NCBI GenBank assembly: GCA_035290045.1
Contig: DATDVH010000051.1
Coordinates: 1-6,433 of the forward strand
Length of the DNA stretch: 6,433 bases
Reading direction: 5' to 3'
Source of the DNA: DATDVH01 sp035290045
Lineage (GTDB): Bacteria; Patescibacteriota; Microgenomatia; UBA1406; HO2-37-13b
The notes beneath the pieces were generated by a model, which worked only from the letters and a program-made list of their open reading frames with translations, did not search any database and was not told the origin of the DNA. Positions within the stretch are counted from its first letter, which is position 1; each line of letters begins with the position of its first letter. A program made the translations under genes and the position numbers. Of this stretch, positions 1 to 6,023 are shown one piece after another.

Positions 1-6
1 TTTTTA

Positions 7-27
7 TATTTTATATTTTATATTTTC
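7..27. repeat. Three tandem copies of a 7-bp AT unit before tpiA
   Basis: The 21 bases directly before the tpiA start codon are three head-to-tail copies of TATTTTA, the last ending in C instead of A. The window begins six bases earlier, so the true length of the array is unknown. It contains no Shine-Dalgarno-like purine tract, so it is an A/T-only 5' leader or the tail of a spacer. It may be simple low-complexity sequence; an unstructured AT-rich leader would help ribosome loading without a Shine-Dalgarno site, but that is inference. Confidence 0.6.
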
Positions 28-690
28 ATGAAGTATCTTATCGCAAATTGGAAAGCGCATAAAACTATTCGTGAAGTTGATATATGGTTACGCGATTTTA
101 ATTTGATTGATACATCAGCTATCGGAGATGCTATAGAAATCATTATTTGTCCCTCCTATCCTTTTATGTATTACCTTAAGGAAAAATTGCAAAAGTTTTC
201 ATTTTGTAAAATTGGTGCTCAAGATATTTCTTATTTTGGTACGGGAGCATATACAGGAGAAGTAGCAGTAGATACCCTTGCGGGTATTGTTGACTATGTT
301 CTGGTTGGACATTCGGAAAGGCGATATTATTTTGAAGAGACAGCTCACATCCTTTTCCAGAAGAATAATAGAGCGGTAGAACAAAATATTTCACCCATTT
401 TTTGTATACATGATAGTGGAGATTTGATTCCTTCAAAGACACAGTTTATTGCATACGAACCAATTACTGCTATAGGAACGGGAAATAATGAATCGTTGGA
501 AAACGTGCTGGCGTTGAGGCACAGACTTCATCTTGATAAAACACAGCGTTTTATTTATGGAGGATCAGTCAATAAAGATACGATATCAGAATATGCGATG
601 TGTAAAGAAATAGATGGATTTTTAGTCGGAGGTGCATCTCTTCAGGCTTCTCATTTGATACAGTTGATATACTGTATTCTGAGATCATAA
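28..690 (+). CDS. tpiA: Triosephosphate isomerase, compact form
   Basis: Interconverts dihydroxyacetone phosphate and glyceraldehyde 3-phosphate in glycolysis, in the cytoplasm. The TIM signature is complete: N-terminal ANWK gives Asn7 and Lys9; GAQD at 63-66 and GAYTGEV at 73-79 follow; the catalytic His95 and Glu97 sit in GHSERR (94-99); the catalytic base is Glu144 in AYEP, followed by mobile loop 6 ending AIGTG (148-152); phosphate-binding YGGSV lies at 177-181 and GG at 201-202. The start is fixed by the near-terminal NWK motif. At 220 residues it is about 30 shorter than usual bacterial enzymes. The loss is mainly between Glu97 and Glu144 (47 residues apart, about 70 in E. coli), where CIHD replaces the usual CVGE. 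The loop-6 hinge reads PIT where PVW is usual. All catalytic residues remain, so I expect an active enzyme. It has no visible Shine-Dalgarno site and lies 9 nt before the LCP gene, probably co-transcribed. Confidence 0.95.
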   Translation: MKYLIANWKAHKTIREVDIWLRDFNLIDTSAIGDAIEIIICPSYPFMYYLKEKLQKFSFCKIGAQDISYFGTGAYTGEVAVDTLAGIVDYVLVGHSERRYYFEETAHILFQKNNRAVEQNISPIFCIHDSGDLIPSKTQFIAYEPITAIGTGNNESLENVLALRHRLHLDKTQRFIYGGSVNKDTISEYAMCKEIDGFLVGGASLQASHLIQLIYCILRS

Positions 691-699
691 TCGTTTAGT

Positions 700-1719
700 A
701 TGAAAATAAGATTATTGATATATTGTCTTCTCGTACTGCTTATCTTTGGGGTCAGTGTTTTACTTTTTGTTCGTCCCTATGATTTATTCTTGCAACGTAT
801 CAGCGGCACATCATTAACTCAGCTTATTTTTGAAAAAGGTAGTTTTAAAAATATGAATGGAAAAGTAAATGTTCTCCTACTTGGGAAAGCAGGAGGGGAG
901 TATGAAGGAGCTGACCTGACTGATTCAATCATAGTCATGTCAATTGATACGCGATTGTCAAAAATAATAACTATTTCAATTCCAAGAGATATATGGAGTA
1001 ACACTCTGCAGGATAAGATCAATACGGCTTATTATTATGGCAAAAACCAAGGAAAAGATTTTGAATTTACAAAAAATGAGATTGAATTAGTGACAGGGAT
1101 GCGTATTGACTATGTTGCGCTTATTGATTTTGACCAGTTTGAAGAATTGACTAATTATATAGGGGGGGTTGATATATTTATTGAAAATACATTTGATGAT
1201 TTTAAGTATCCGATCGCAGGGCGTACAGATGATCGTTGTAGTGGCGATCGCGAGCTCACCTGTCGGTATGAACATATCTCATTTACAAAAGGATTAACGC
1301 ATATGGACGGGAAAACTGCATTAAAATACTCACGTTCACGCAATGCAGCAGGAGATGAAGGGACAGATTTTGCTCGAGGAAGGCGGCAACAGAAAGTCAT
1401 CACGGCACTGTACGAAAAAATTATTCAGCGTATAAAGAAAATAAAAATAGAGGATATAGAAAATATATATGGACTTGTTCATCTATTGGTTGAACGAGAT
1501 ATTGAAAATAAAGAAGCATTATATCTGGTTAAAACACTGGTACTCACAGGAAAAAAAATAGATTTTCATGAAATCTCGCTTCCAAAAGATTTGTTTATAG
1601 TTCCTTTCTATCAGTCATATAATGGGAAATATGTGCTTATTCCGAAAGATGGGAATTTCAATGATGTTCACTCTTTTATTCAGTGTTCACTTGAGGAGAA
1701 AAAAAACTGCGAGAAATGA
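700..1719 (+). CDS. LytR-CpsA-Psr (LCP) family membrane protein, cell-wall glycopolymer ligase
   Basis: LCP proteins transfer undecaprenyl-pyrophosphate-linked glycopolymers onto peptidoglycan or surface proteins, outside the membrane. This 339-residue protein has a short basic start, one membrane helix (about 5-24) and an extracellular LCP domain. Its landmarks are VNVLLLG (57-62 region), ADLTDS (71-76, the acidic position of the usual R-S-D-T motif), SIPRD (93-97), DKIN (105-108), IGGVD (154-158), MDGKTALKYSRSR (202-214) and DFARGRRQQ (223-231). The arginines of IPRD, SRSR and GRRQQ are those that bind the lipid pyrophosphate in characterised members. An insert at about 176-190 carries Cys180 and Cys188, which could form a disulfide. 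Residues 232-339 form a helical and beta tail without a family name I can give. The gene follows tpiA by 9 nt with no Shine-Dalgarno site, so translation may be coupled. A run of seven G lies at 1162-1168 inside the IGG codons. The exact substrate is unknown. Confidence 0.92.
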   Translation: MKIRLLIYCLLVLLIFGVSVLLFVRPYDLFLQRISGTSLTQLIFEKGSFKNMNGKVNVLLLGKAGGEYEGADLTDSIIVMSIDTRLSKIITISIPRDIWSNTLQDKINTAYYYGKNQGKDFEFTKNEIELVTGMRIDYVALIDFDQFEELTNYIGGVDIFIENTFDDFKYPIAGRTDDRCSGDRELTCRYEHISFTKGLTHMDGKTALKYSRSRNAAGDEGTDFARGRRQQKVITALYEKIIQRIKKIKIEDIENIYGLVHLLVERDIENKEALYLVKTLVLTGKKIDFHEISLPKDLFIVPFYQSYNGKYVLIPKDGNFNDVHSFIQCSLEEKKNCEK

Positions 1720-1736
1720 TAGGAAAATTTCTTTAG

Positions 1737-1782
1737 GTCGCATCCATTAATAATGGACTGTTATTTTAATTGAAGATGCGAC
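1737..1782. repeat. Inverted repeat with 8-bp arms in the convergent spacer
   Basis: GTCGCATC at 1737-1744 is exactly matched by its reverse complement GATGCGAC at 1775-1782, leaving a 30-nt loop. Inside the loop, next to the left arm, lies a smaller palindrome: CCATTA (1744-1749) against TAATGG (1751-1756). The arms are richer in G+C than the surroundings, which makes chance less likely. It begins 17 nt after the LCP stop codon, so it may help end that transcript, but no T-tract follows it on the plus strand, so it is not a classical intrinsic terminator. A remnant of a mobile element is the other option. Confidence 0.5.
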
Positions 1783-1785
1783 ACA

Positions 1786-1834
1786 AAGGGACGTATCCCT
1801 AAATACATAGAAAGTTATTTAGGGACGATCCCTT
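1786..1834. terminator. Nested hairpin, probable two-way terminator between convergent operons
   Basis: The outer arms AAGGGA (1786-1791) and TCCCTT (1829-1834) pair over 6 bp. Inside them TCCCTAAATA (1796-1805) pairs with TATTTAGGGA (1816-1825) over 10 bp. A 4/3-nt internal loop separates the two stems and a 10-nt apical loop closes the structure. Each side is also a small hairpin of its own (AGGGA and TCCCT around 3-4 nt), because the element AGGGACG(T)ATCCCT occurs twice, at 1787-1800 and 1821-1833. The foot overlaps the TAA of the minus-strand stalk gene (1833-1835). Its place between two operons facing each other argues for transcription termination in both directions. There is no strong T-tract on either side, so the role is inferred. 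Confidence 0.55.
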
Positions 1835-2678
1835 AGAGAACAAATGATATGATTATAAGAAGGAGCGCTGTACCAATCATAAAAAAGGGAATCTCATACA
1901 TTCCTGCTTGAGGAAGGGTTGTGACTATTTTTTTAGTAGGAATAGCTTGCTGAGATCCAGATCCAGATTGCGCGGTGATAGTTGCCACAGCTTGTGCAGT
2001 AATTGTTGCGCCCACTTGTGCTGTGATAGTTGCTCCTGTTTGAGCCATGATTTTTGCAGTCGGTGTGGGAGTCGCTTGAACAGAAGATTGTTTTGACGTT
2101 GGAGTTGGCACTGTAGTTGAACCTGTTTGTTGGGTTATCCTTGAAGTGGGGGCTGATGTTGTTTGTGGTTGACTTGATTGTTTCGTTGGAGTGAGGGGAC
2201 TTGTCGGAGCAGTAATTTTTTGTGTAGGAGATGGAGTGGAAGCTTGAATTTTTGGCGGCGATGTGGGAGTGAGAGTCGGTCCTTGAACAATAATTTTAGT
2301 AGTTGGAGAGGGTATTGACTGATTTTGTGTAATTATTTGTTGTGTCGTTGGAGCTATACTTGTTCGTAATTGTATCTGAGTTGGCGAAGGAGTAATTATA
2401 GCAATGATGGATATAGGGGTGGGAGATAGATTGAGAATACCTGTTGTTGGTGTGGGAGTGTCTATAGAGAAGGGAGTAGGTGAGGGAGTTGGCGATGGTT
2501 GATTTACCGGATATTCTTCTTCAAACGGTCTTTTTCCTACAGGGACAACCGCGTTTGAGTCGGTAGGCGTAACAGGTTTTTTTTCTTGTAATTTTGATGC
2601 AATAAAAAAAGAGAGCGTTGAGAATATGCTAATTGCTCCTATAAGAATAATTGTGATGATATTTATTTTAAGTTTCAT
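1833..2678 (-). CDS. Ser/Thr/Pro-rich surface stalk protein with sortase-like C-terminus
   Basis: I cannot name a family for this 281-residue protein. It has an N-terminal membrane helix (about 7-28) that could be a signal peptide or anchor. A long low-complexity region follows (about 35-213) made largely of Pro, Thr, Ser and Gln, with PSPTPSPTP-like runs at 61-69. Three 8-residue repeats of the type GATITAQ occupy 214-237. The protein ends with LPQAG (255-259) and a final hydrophobic helix (about 263-281). That end resembles a sortase signal (LPxTG plus helix), but Ala replaces Thr and there is no basic tail after the helix. The composition is typical of extended, often O-glycosylated, wall-spanning stalks. 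It is the last gene of the minus-strand cluster, 3 nt after the 220-residue gene, and its stop codon overlaps a hairpin. A weak GGA about 9 nt before ATG may act as ribosome site. Either a wall-attached stalk or a protein anchored at both ends is possible. Confidence 0.75.
   Translation of the reverse strand: MKLKINIITIILIGAISIFSTLSFFIASKLQEKKPVTPTDSNAVVPVGKRPFEEEYPVNQPSPTPSPTPFSIDTPTPTTGILNLSPTPISIIAIITPSPTQIQLRTSIAPTTQQIITQNQSIPSPTTKIIVQGPTLTPTSPPKIQASTPSPTQKITAPTSPLTPTKQSSQPQTTSAPTSRITQQTGSTTVPTPTSKQSSVQATPTPTAKIMAQTGATITAQVGATITAQAVATITAQSGSGSQQAIPTKKIVTTLPQAGMYEIPFFMIGTALLLIIISFVL
1968..2039 (-). repeat. Three 24-bp coding repeats (GATITAQ type) in the stalk gene
   Basis: Three successive 24-bp units encode TGATITAQ, VGATITAQ and AVATITAQ (residues 214-237). 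The units differ at several synonymous and non-synonymous positions, so the duplication is not recent. They sit between the Pro/Thr-rich region and the C-terminal LPQAG-plus-helix end. The regular alternation of small and beta-branched residues suggests an extended or beta segment, which is inference. Confidence 0.8.
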
Positions 2679-2681
2679 ATA

Positions 2682-3344
2682 CTATTTTCCAAACCACCCA
2701 TTTTCCTCAGAAAACAATTCTGCTTCTATTTTAAGAAGCGCTTCATCTGATGCGATCTGATGTTGCTGATAAAACACCTTATGTTGTGGATTAAAAGCAA
2801 TTGTTTCATCGCTTATACTCCACGTGGTGCTATTGACTCGTATGCGTGCTTTGGTAATATCACGGTTGGCTATGGTCTTTATACCAATTATAATCATCTC
2901 TCCTGTTTTTGCAAAGCGCAACTGATTTTTTCCTAATATCTGCCATGAAGGAGTATAGATTTTGATTCCTTCCGAATCATCAAGTGCATTCATGTTAAGG
3001 AGTGGAGTGGGGGAAACGACAGTATGTGGTGTACTCTTTTTTGATGTTATAGTTCCTATAATAAAGAGTACGCCAAAAACAATCAATAAAATAATAAGTA
3101 TGATGATTGCGCGATTGTTTGGTTGTGCGAAAAGTGTTTTTTTCTCTCTCTTAAGCGTGAGATTCAATTTTTTTTGGAAATGAGGTGTTCCACTTGCAGT
3201 TAATGAGGGTATTTTTGGTTTTGTTTTGTTTAACTTATTTTCTTTTATAAAAAGATATATTTCATATATAAGTGAAAATCCTGTAAGAAAAAAAATGACA
3301 ATTGCAATTTTGTTAATTGACTGAATAAACTGAAAAATATTCAT
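2682..3344 (-). CDS. Two-helix membrane protein with extracellular beta-rich domain
   Basis: This 220-residue protein has a membrane helix at about 11-33, a basic segment (34-78, many Lys) that should lie in the cytoplasm, a second helix at about 79-100, and an outer domain at about 110-220. The outer domain starts after a short TPHTVVSPTP linker and reads as alternating strands: IKIYTPSW (127-134), a G-E-M-I-I-I-G-I strand (148-155), KARIRVNSTTW (165-175), FYQQH (191-195) and LLKIEAELF (203-211). It looks like a single immunoglobulin-like sandwich. The KARIRVN-x-x-x-W plus KIEAE pattern resembles a module I recall from surface proteins of Microgenomates-type bacteria, but I cannot give it a database name. 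It lies 63 nt after the fibronectin-like gene and 3 nt before the stalk gene. There is no clear Shine-Dalgarno site. The 63-nt gap shows no hairpin, so read-through from upstream is likely. A structural or scaffolding surface role is inference; no enzyme motif is visible. Confidence 0.8.
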   Translation of the reverse strand: MNIFQFIQSINKIAIVIFFLTGFSLIYEIYLFIKENKLNKTKPKIPSLTASGTPHFQKKLNLTLKREKKTLFAQPNNRAIIILIILLIVFGVLFIIGTITSKKSTPHTVVSPTPLLNMNALDDSEGIKIYTPSWQILGKNQLRFAKTGEMIIIGIKTIANRDITKARIRVNSTTWSISDETIAFNPQHKVFYQQHQIASDEALLKIEAELFSEENGWFGK

Positions 3345-3407
3345 ATACTATTACTCTACATCATTTTGATCTATTTTGTAAATGGTGTTGGTATTTGTGA
3401 GGTTTTT

Positions 3408-4688
3408 TTAAAAAAGCATGATAAACCCAAGTCCTAATATGAGTAATCCTGAACCGACAAGAGGAATTGATAATGGAATATTTCCGGTAACAGGAGGAGA
3501 TGGACTGTAAGTAGGAGTAAGGGTAGACGATAGAGCAGGGTGCGGCGATGGAGAAGGAAGCGTTTGTGTTATCGCTGCCTCAGGAGTTGCTTCTCCAAGG
3601 ACTGATTCTCCACTTTTGGCAATGCTAAAAACACGGGTTTTTGTGACGATTGCATTGTTTGCGTCATGTGTGGTTAAAGTAAGGGTATGTGTTTCTTCTG
3701 GTAGATTATAAGGAAGGTTGAACGACCAGAGTCCTTCCTGAGTGCTTTTGAGAGTATGCGTGTGAGTTGAAACGATTGAATGCAATCGTAAAGTAACTGT
3801 GGAAAAAGGAAGCGCAGTTCCTTGGATAAGAGGCCTTTTTCCTGCAATAATTGCATTATGTTTTGGAAATAGTATATCAATGACAGTTTTTTGAGGTGGG
3901 GTACGAGTAGTAAAGTTGGCAAGGACATGTGTATTGTCTTCAACAAACTTTTTTTTTTGACCCATCACAATTGTTTCACTGACTGGACTTACCTGTCCAA
4001 TAGTGGTGGTGAGTGTGGCTTTTTCATTATTATCATTACGCATTTCAATGGTTACCGGTGTAGTATTGGTGAATACTAACGGTTGGTATGTGCGCTTATT
4101 TATAAGGGAAAAAAGAGGAATAAGCCATTCACCTGTTGTTTTAGTAAGAGTTGAAAGAGTGATGGCATCATCAACTTTGAAAAGAATAAGAGATTCAACA
4201 AGCGGTGATCCATTCGTATTAATACCCTTTCCAAACGCAGGTTTTACCCCTTTTTGCAAAGACAACAGGGGAGATGTTTTGAAGTAAAATGGGGCATTAT
4301 TGGTAGATGTATGTATTTTCTGTGTACTTATTATTTTAAAATAATAAGTACTGTTCTCGTTCAAATGTTTTAATGTGGCATGATGTTGTGTGAATGCATT
4401 TTTATGATCGGTAGTATCTCTATCATCAAAAGCAGAGGTGGTGAGAGTATTTTTATTCGTTCCAAACAGTATCCACCCTTTTGCTTTTATATCTGTTTTC
4501 CAAATAATAGTTGCAGTACTATCGGATATATTTGTCACTTCTATTTCATCAAATGTGGTGGTATTGGCTTTTGTGTTGAGAGTTTTAAGCGATTGAATGA
4601 CAAATGTGGTGCTGATAAGTATAGCGAGAAGCAATATTAAAGCTATAGGAAAGGCTATTTTTTTTTCTGTATGATGAAAAACAGACAT
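3408..4688 (-). CDS. Fibronectin type III / Ig-like surface protein, anchored in membrane
   Basis: The protein has 426 residues if it starts at the ATG ending at 4688. A longer frame exists up to 4757, but its extra 23 residues overlap the 68-residue gene and precede the membrane helix, so I reject that start. An N-terminal helix lies at about 11-32. Residues about 45-138 form a fibronectin type III-like domain (ISDSTATIIWKTD, then H-A-T-L-K-H-L-N and STYYFKI). Residues about 145-235 look like a carboxypeptidase-regulatory-type beta domain (LSTLTKTTGEWLIPL at 178-192). Residues about 265-357 form an Ig-like domain (GTALPFSTVTLRL, then EGLWSFNLP and THTLTLTTHDAN). A Pro/Ser/Thr linker (377-399) leads to PPVTG (398-402) and a final helix (about 405-426) with no basic tail. 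Such proteins act in adhesion or as surface structure. It starts 7 nt after the stop of the 68-residue gene, in the same operon as pilN and pilO, so a pilus-associated role is plausible. Codons at 3949-3958 contain a run of ten A. Confidence 0.85.
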   Translation of the reverse strand: MSVFHHTEKKIAFPIALILLLAILISTTFVIQSLKTLNTKANTTTFDEIEVTNISDSTATIIWKTDIKAKGWILFGTNKNTLTTSAFDDRDTTDHKNAFTQHHATLKHLNENSTYYFKIISTQKIHTSTNNAPFYFKTSPLLSLQKGVKPAFGKGINTNGSPLVESLILFKVDDAITLSTLTKTTGEWLIPLFSLINKRTYQPLVFTNTTPVTIEMRNDNNEKATLTTTIGQVSPVSETIVMGQKKKFVEDNTHVLANFTTRTPPQKTVIDILFPKHNAIIAGKRPLIQGTALPFSTVTLRLHSIVSTHTHTLKSTQEGLWSFNLPYNLPEETHTLTLTTHDANNAIVTKTRVFSIAKSGESVLGEATPEAAITQTLPSPSPHPALSSTLTPTYSPSPPVTGNIPLSIPLVGSGLLILGLGFIMLF

Positions 4689-4695
4689 ATTTTCT

Positions 4696-4902
4696 TTAAT
4701 TGTTGGGAGAAAAAAATGAGCGTTTTTCCTCCAATATCTGAAAGAGCGATTGATCAATAGATATGTTGATAGGATTAGTATATTGAGTATCTATTGGTTT
4801 AATTTTTGGAGTATAGACAACATGATAAATATCAATTGCAATCCATGCGACGACGGTGAGAAAAAGCGTGAGTGAGATAATGAGTGCTTCTTTATTTTTC
4901 AT
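4696..4902 (-). CDS. Small single-helix membrane protein in pilus operon
   Basis: This 68-residue protein has a short charged start (MKNKE), one membrane helix at about 7-26, and a polar tail of some 40 residues ending in PNN. I do not know a family name. Its reality is supported by a 4-nt overlap (ATGA at 4899-4902) with the end of the pilO-like gene, by a plausible membrane helix with basic residues on the inner side, and by a clean 7-nt gap to the fibronectin-like gene. Translation is probably coupled to pilO. In known type IV pilus operons the place after pilO is held by pilP, a lipoprotein. This one has no lipobox cysteine and is much shorter than PilP, so it is not a recognisable PilP. 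It might replace PilP as a small partner of PilN/PilO in a cell without an outer-membrane secretin; that is inference. Confidence 0.75.
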   Translation of the reverse strand: MKNKEALIISLTLFLTVVAWIAIDIYHVVYTPKIKPIDTQYTNPINISIDQSLFQILEEKRSFFSPNN

Positions 4903-5480
4903 AAATAATAATTTTCTATTTCAATTCCGTATTTTAATTCAGCGCTTCCAGTTGATTCGGTATCAATTGTGCTTATCTCAAGATTTTTAATCACTGTGAG
5001 GCGACGTGTTAACGAAAGAGCATTGATAAAATCATTCAGTTTTTGATATTCGCTTTCTAGATCAAGCGAGAGAGGGATAGTTTGAAGTCCTTCTTTTTTA
5101 ACTTCACCTTTCAAAGTGATTTCTGGTATTCCAAATTCTTTCAATTGTACAGCGCTTTCATCAGCTATTGTCTGAAGATTGTTAATGATGATTTTGATTT
5201 CTGGTTTTGAAGGAGTTGCTTCTTCCAATAGATGAATTTTATTTCGTATTGTTGTAAGTTGAGACTGGAGGGCAATAATTTTTACAATATTTTGTTCATA
5301 TGCGGTATTGATTTTTTTCAATTCTTGAGCTTCTTTTCGTAGAGCAAACGCAATAGTGAGAGATGGTCGTATTGCAAATAATACAAACATCGTAGAAATG
5401 ATAAAAAATAGCGTTGTATAAGTATAATCAGCAACTTCTTTTTTTGATAGTAATTGAGTTATAAAGAGTTTTGTATCCAT
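4899..5480 (-). CDS. pilO: PilO-like type IV pilus inner-membrane platform protein
   Basis: PilO pairs with PilN in the inner membrane and links the cytoplasmic PilM and assembly ATPase to the growing pilus. This 193-residue protein shows the expected plan: a short cytoplasmic start, one membrane helix at about 19-39, a coiled-coil stretch at about 45-87 (KEAQELKKINTAYEQ and following heptads) and a C-terminal alpha/beta domain at about 95-193. The latter includes IPLSLDLESEYQKLNDFINAL (135-155), the part most typical of PilO, and LTVIKNLEIS (161-170). PilO is weakly conserved in sequence, so the call rests on this layout plus the adjacent pilN-like gene. It follows pilN by 18 nt with no Shine-Dalgarno site, and its TGA overlaps the next ATG by 4 nt. 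A related GspM/GspL-type secretion component is the main alternative. Confidence 0.8.
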   Translation of the reverse strand: MDTKLFITQLLSKKEVADYTYTTLFFIISTMFVLFAIRPSLTIAFALRKEAQELKKINTAYEQNIVKIIALQSQLTTIRNKIHLLEEATPSKPEIKIIINNLQTIADESAVQLKEFGIPEITLKGEVKKEGLQTIPLSLDLESEYQKLNDFINALSLTRRLTVIKNLEISTIDTESTGSAELKYGIEIENYYL

Positions 5481-5498
5481 AGTAATTTATTATTTTGG

Positions 5499-6023
5499 CT
5501 ATAAAGTAGTTTTCAGTGAAAAATTAAATATTTGCTCATCTTTTTTTACCTCTCCTAAGGACACGGTTTGAAATTTTTGATCCTTTTTTAGTCGTTCATA
5601 GAGTGAGCGTATGCTGTTGAGATCTGTTGTCTTTCCTTCAAGAGCGATTTCCTGTTCGGAAATACTCACAGTACTAATGATAATTGATTCTGGAATAATA
5701 GAGGTGATATAATTTAAGTGCATCAAAAATTTTTTCTGCTCATCTATCAATTTCTTAATAACTGTAGTTTTTGTTTCTATTGCTCTTACTTCATTTACCA
5801 GCGGAACTGTCGTGCGAATAATCTCTTGTTTTTGACTAACGCTTTCTTTCAGGTCAATAACTTGTTGATCTATGGTGAATCTATAAAAAAAGACTCCGAT
5901 GACAATAATTTGAGTTATTATAATTATGTATCGTAAATAATGAAGCGCAAAAAAAATAAGCTTATCAGTTAATACCTCAGGTTTTTTTCTCTGCTGTAAT
6001 AAATTGATTTGATACCTTTTCAT
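5499..6023 (-). CDS. pilN: PilN-like type IV pilus inner-membrane platform protein
   Basis: PilN is a bitopic inner-membrane protein whose short cytoplasmic start binds PilM and whose periplasmic part pairs with PilO. This 174-residue protein has the diagnostic INLL motif at 6-9 (in MKRYQINLLQQRKK), one membrane helix at about 32-48, a coiled coil at about 50-98, and a C-terminal ferredoxin-like domain at about 99-174. In the latter IPESIIISTVSISEQEIALEG (110-130) is the typical PilN segment (I-P-x-x-I-x-I-x-x-I). The length matches the family (about 170-200). Its ATG overlaps the rpsT stop codon by 4 nt (ATGA, 6020-6023), so translation is very likely coupled to that of ribosomal protein S20. 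pilM, which normally comes just before pilN, is not in this place; rpsT is, and a transposase end lies beyond it. The presence of INLL implies a PilM partner somewhere else in the genome. Confidence 0.88.
   Translation of the reverse strand: MKRYQINLLQQRKKPEVLTDKLIFFALHYLRYIIIITQIIVIGVFFYRFTIDQQVIDLKESVSQKQEIIRTTVPLVNEVRAIETKTTVIKKLIDEQKKFLMHLNYITSIIPESIIISTVSISEQEIALEGKTTDLNSIRSLYERLKKDQKFQTVSLGEVKKDEQIFNFSLKTTL

Noticed and set aside
176..442. Minus-strand frame of 88 codons inside tpiA
   Set aside because: It lies fully opposite a certain tpiA and shows no recognisable domain.
28..690. tpiA as a truncated pseudogene because of its short length
   Set aside because: All catalytic and phosphate-binding motifs are in order, the frame is intact, and the shortening falls in a region known to vary.
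1968..2039. The three 24-bp repeats as a CRISPR-like array
   Set aside because: The units are contiguous, diverged, without spacers, and clearly coding.
1908..2096. Plus-strand frame rich in Cys, Arg and Ser opposite the stalk gene
   Set aside because: It is the antisense image of low-complexity Pro/Thr codons; its composition comes from that and it has no ribosome site.
3345..3407. A separate promoter for the last two minus-strand genes in the 63-nt gap
   Set aside because: Only a weak TTTACA/TAGAGT pair at 18-nt spacing is present, which in such AT-rich DNA is not convincing; no terminator precedes it.
4003..4640. Plus-strand frames of 86-94 codons opposite the FnIII gene
   Set aside because: They are antisense shadows; the minus-strand protein has convincing domains over the same span.
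4689..4757. A longer start for the FnIII protein, adding 23 residues (MINRSFRYW...)
   Set aside because: It overlaps the 68-residue gene in another frame, puts a polar stretch before the membrane helix, and the next ATG at 4688 sits 7 nt after that gene's stop as expected in an operon.
4696..4902. The 68-residue protein as PilP
   Set aside because: There is no lipobox cysteine and no PilP-like beta domain; the protein is much too short.
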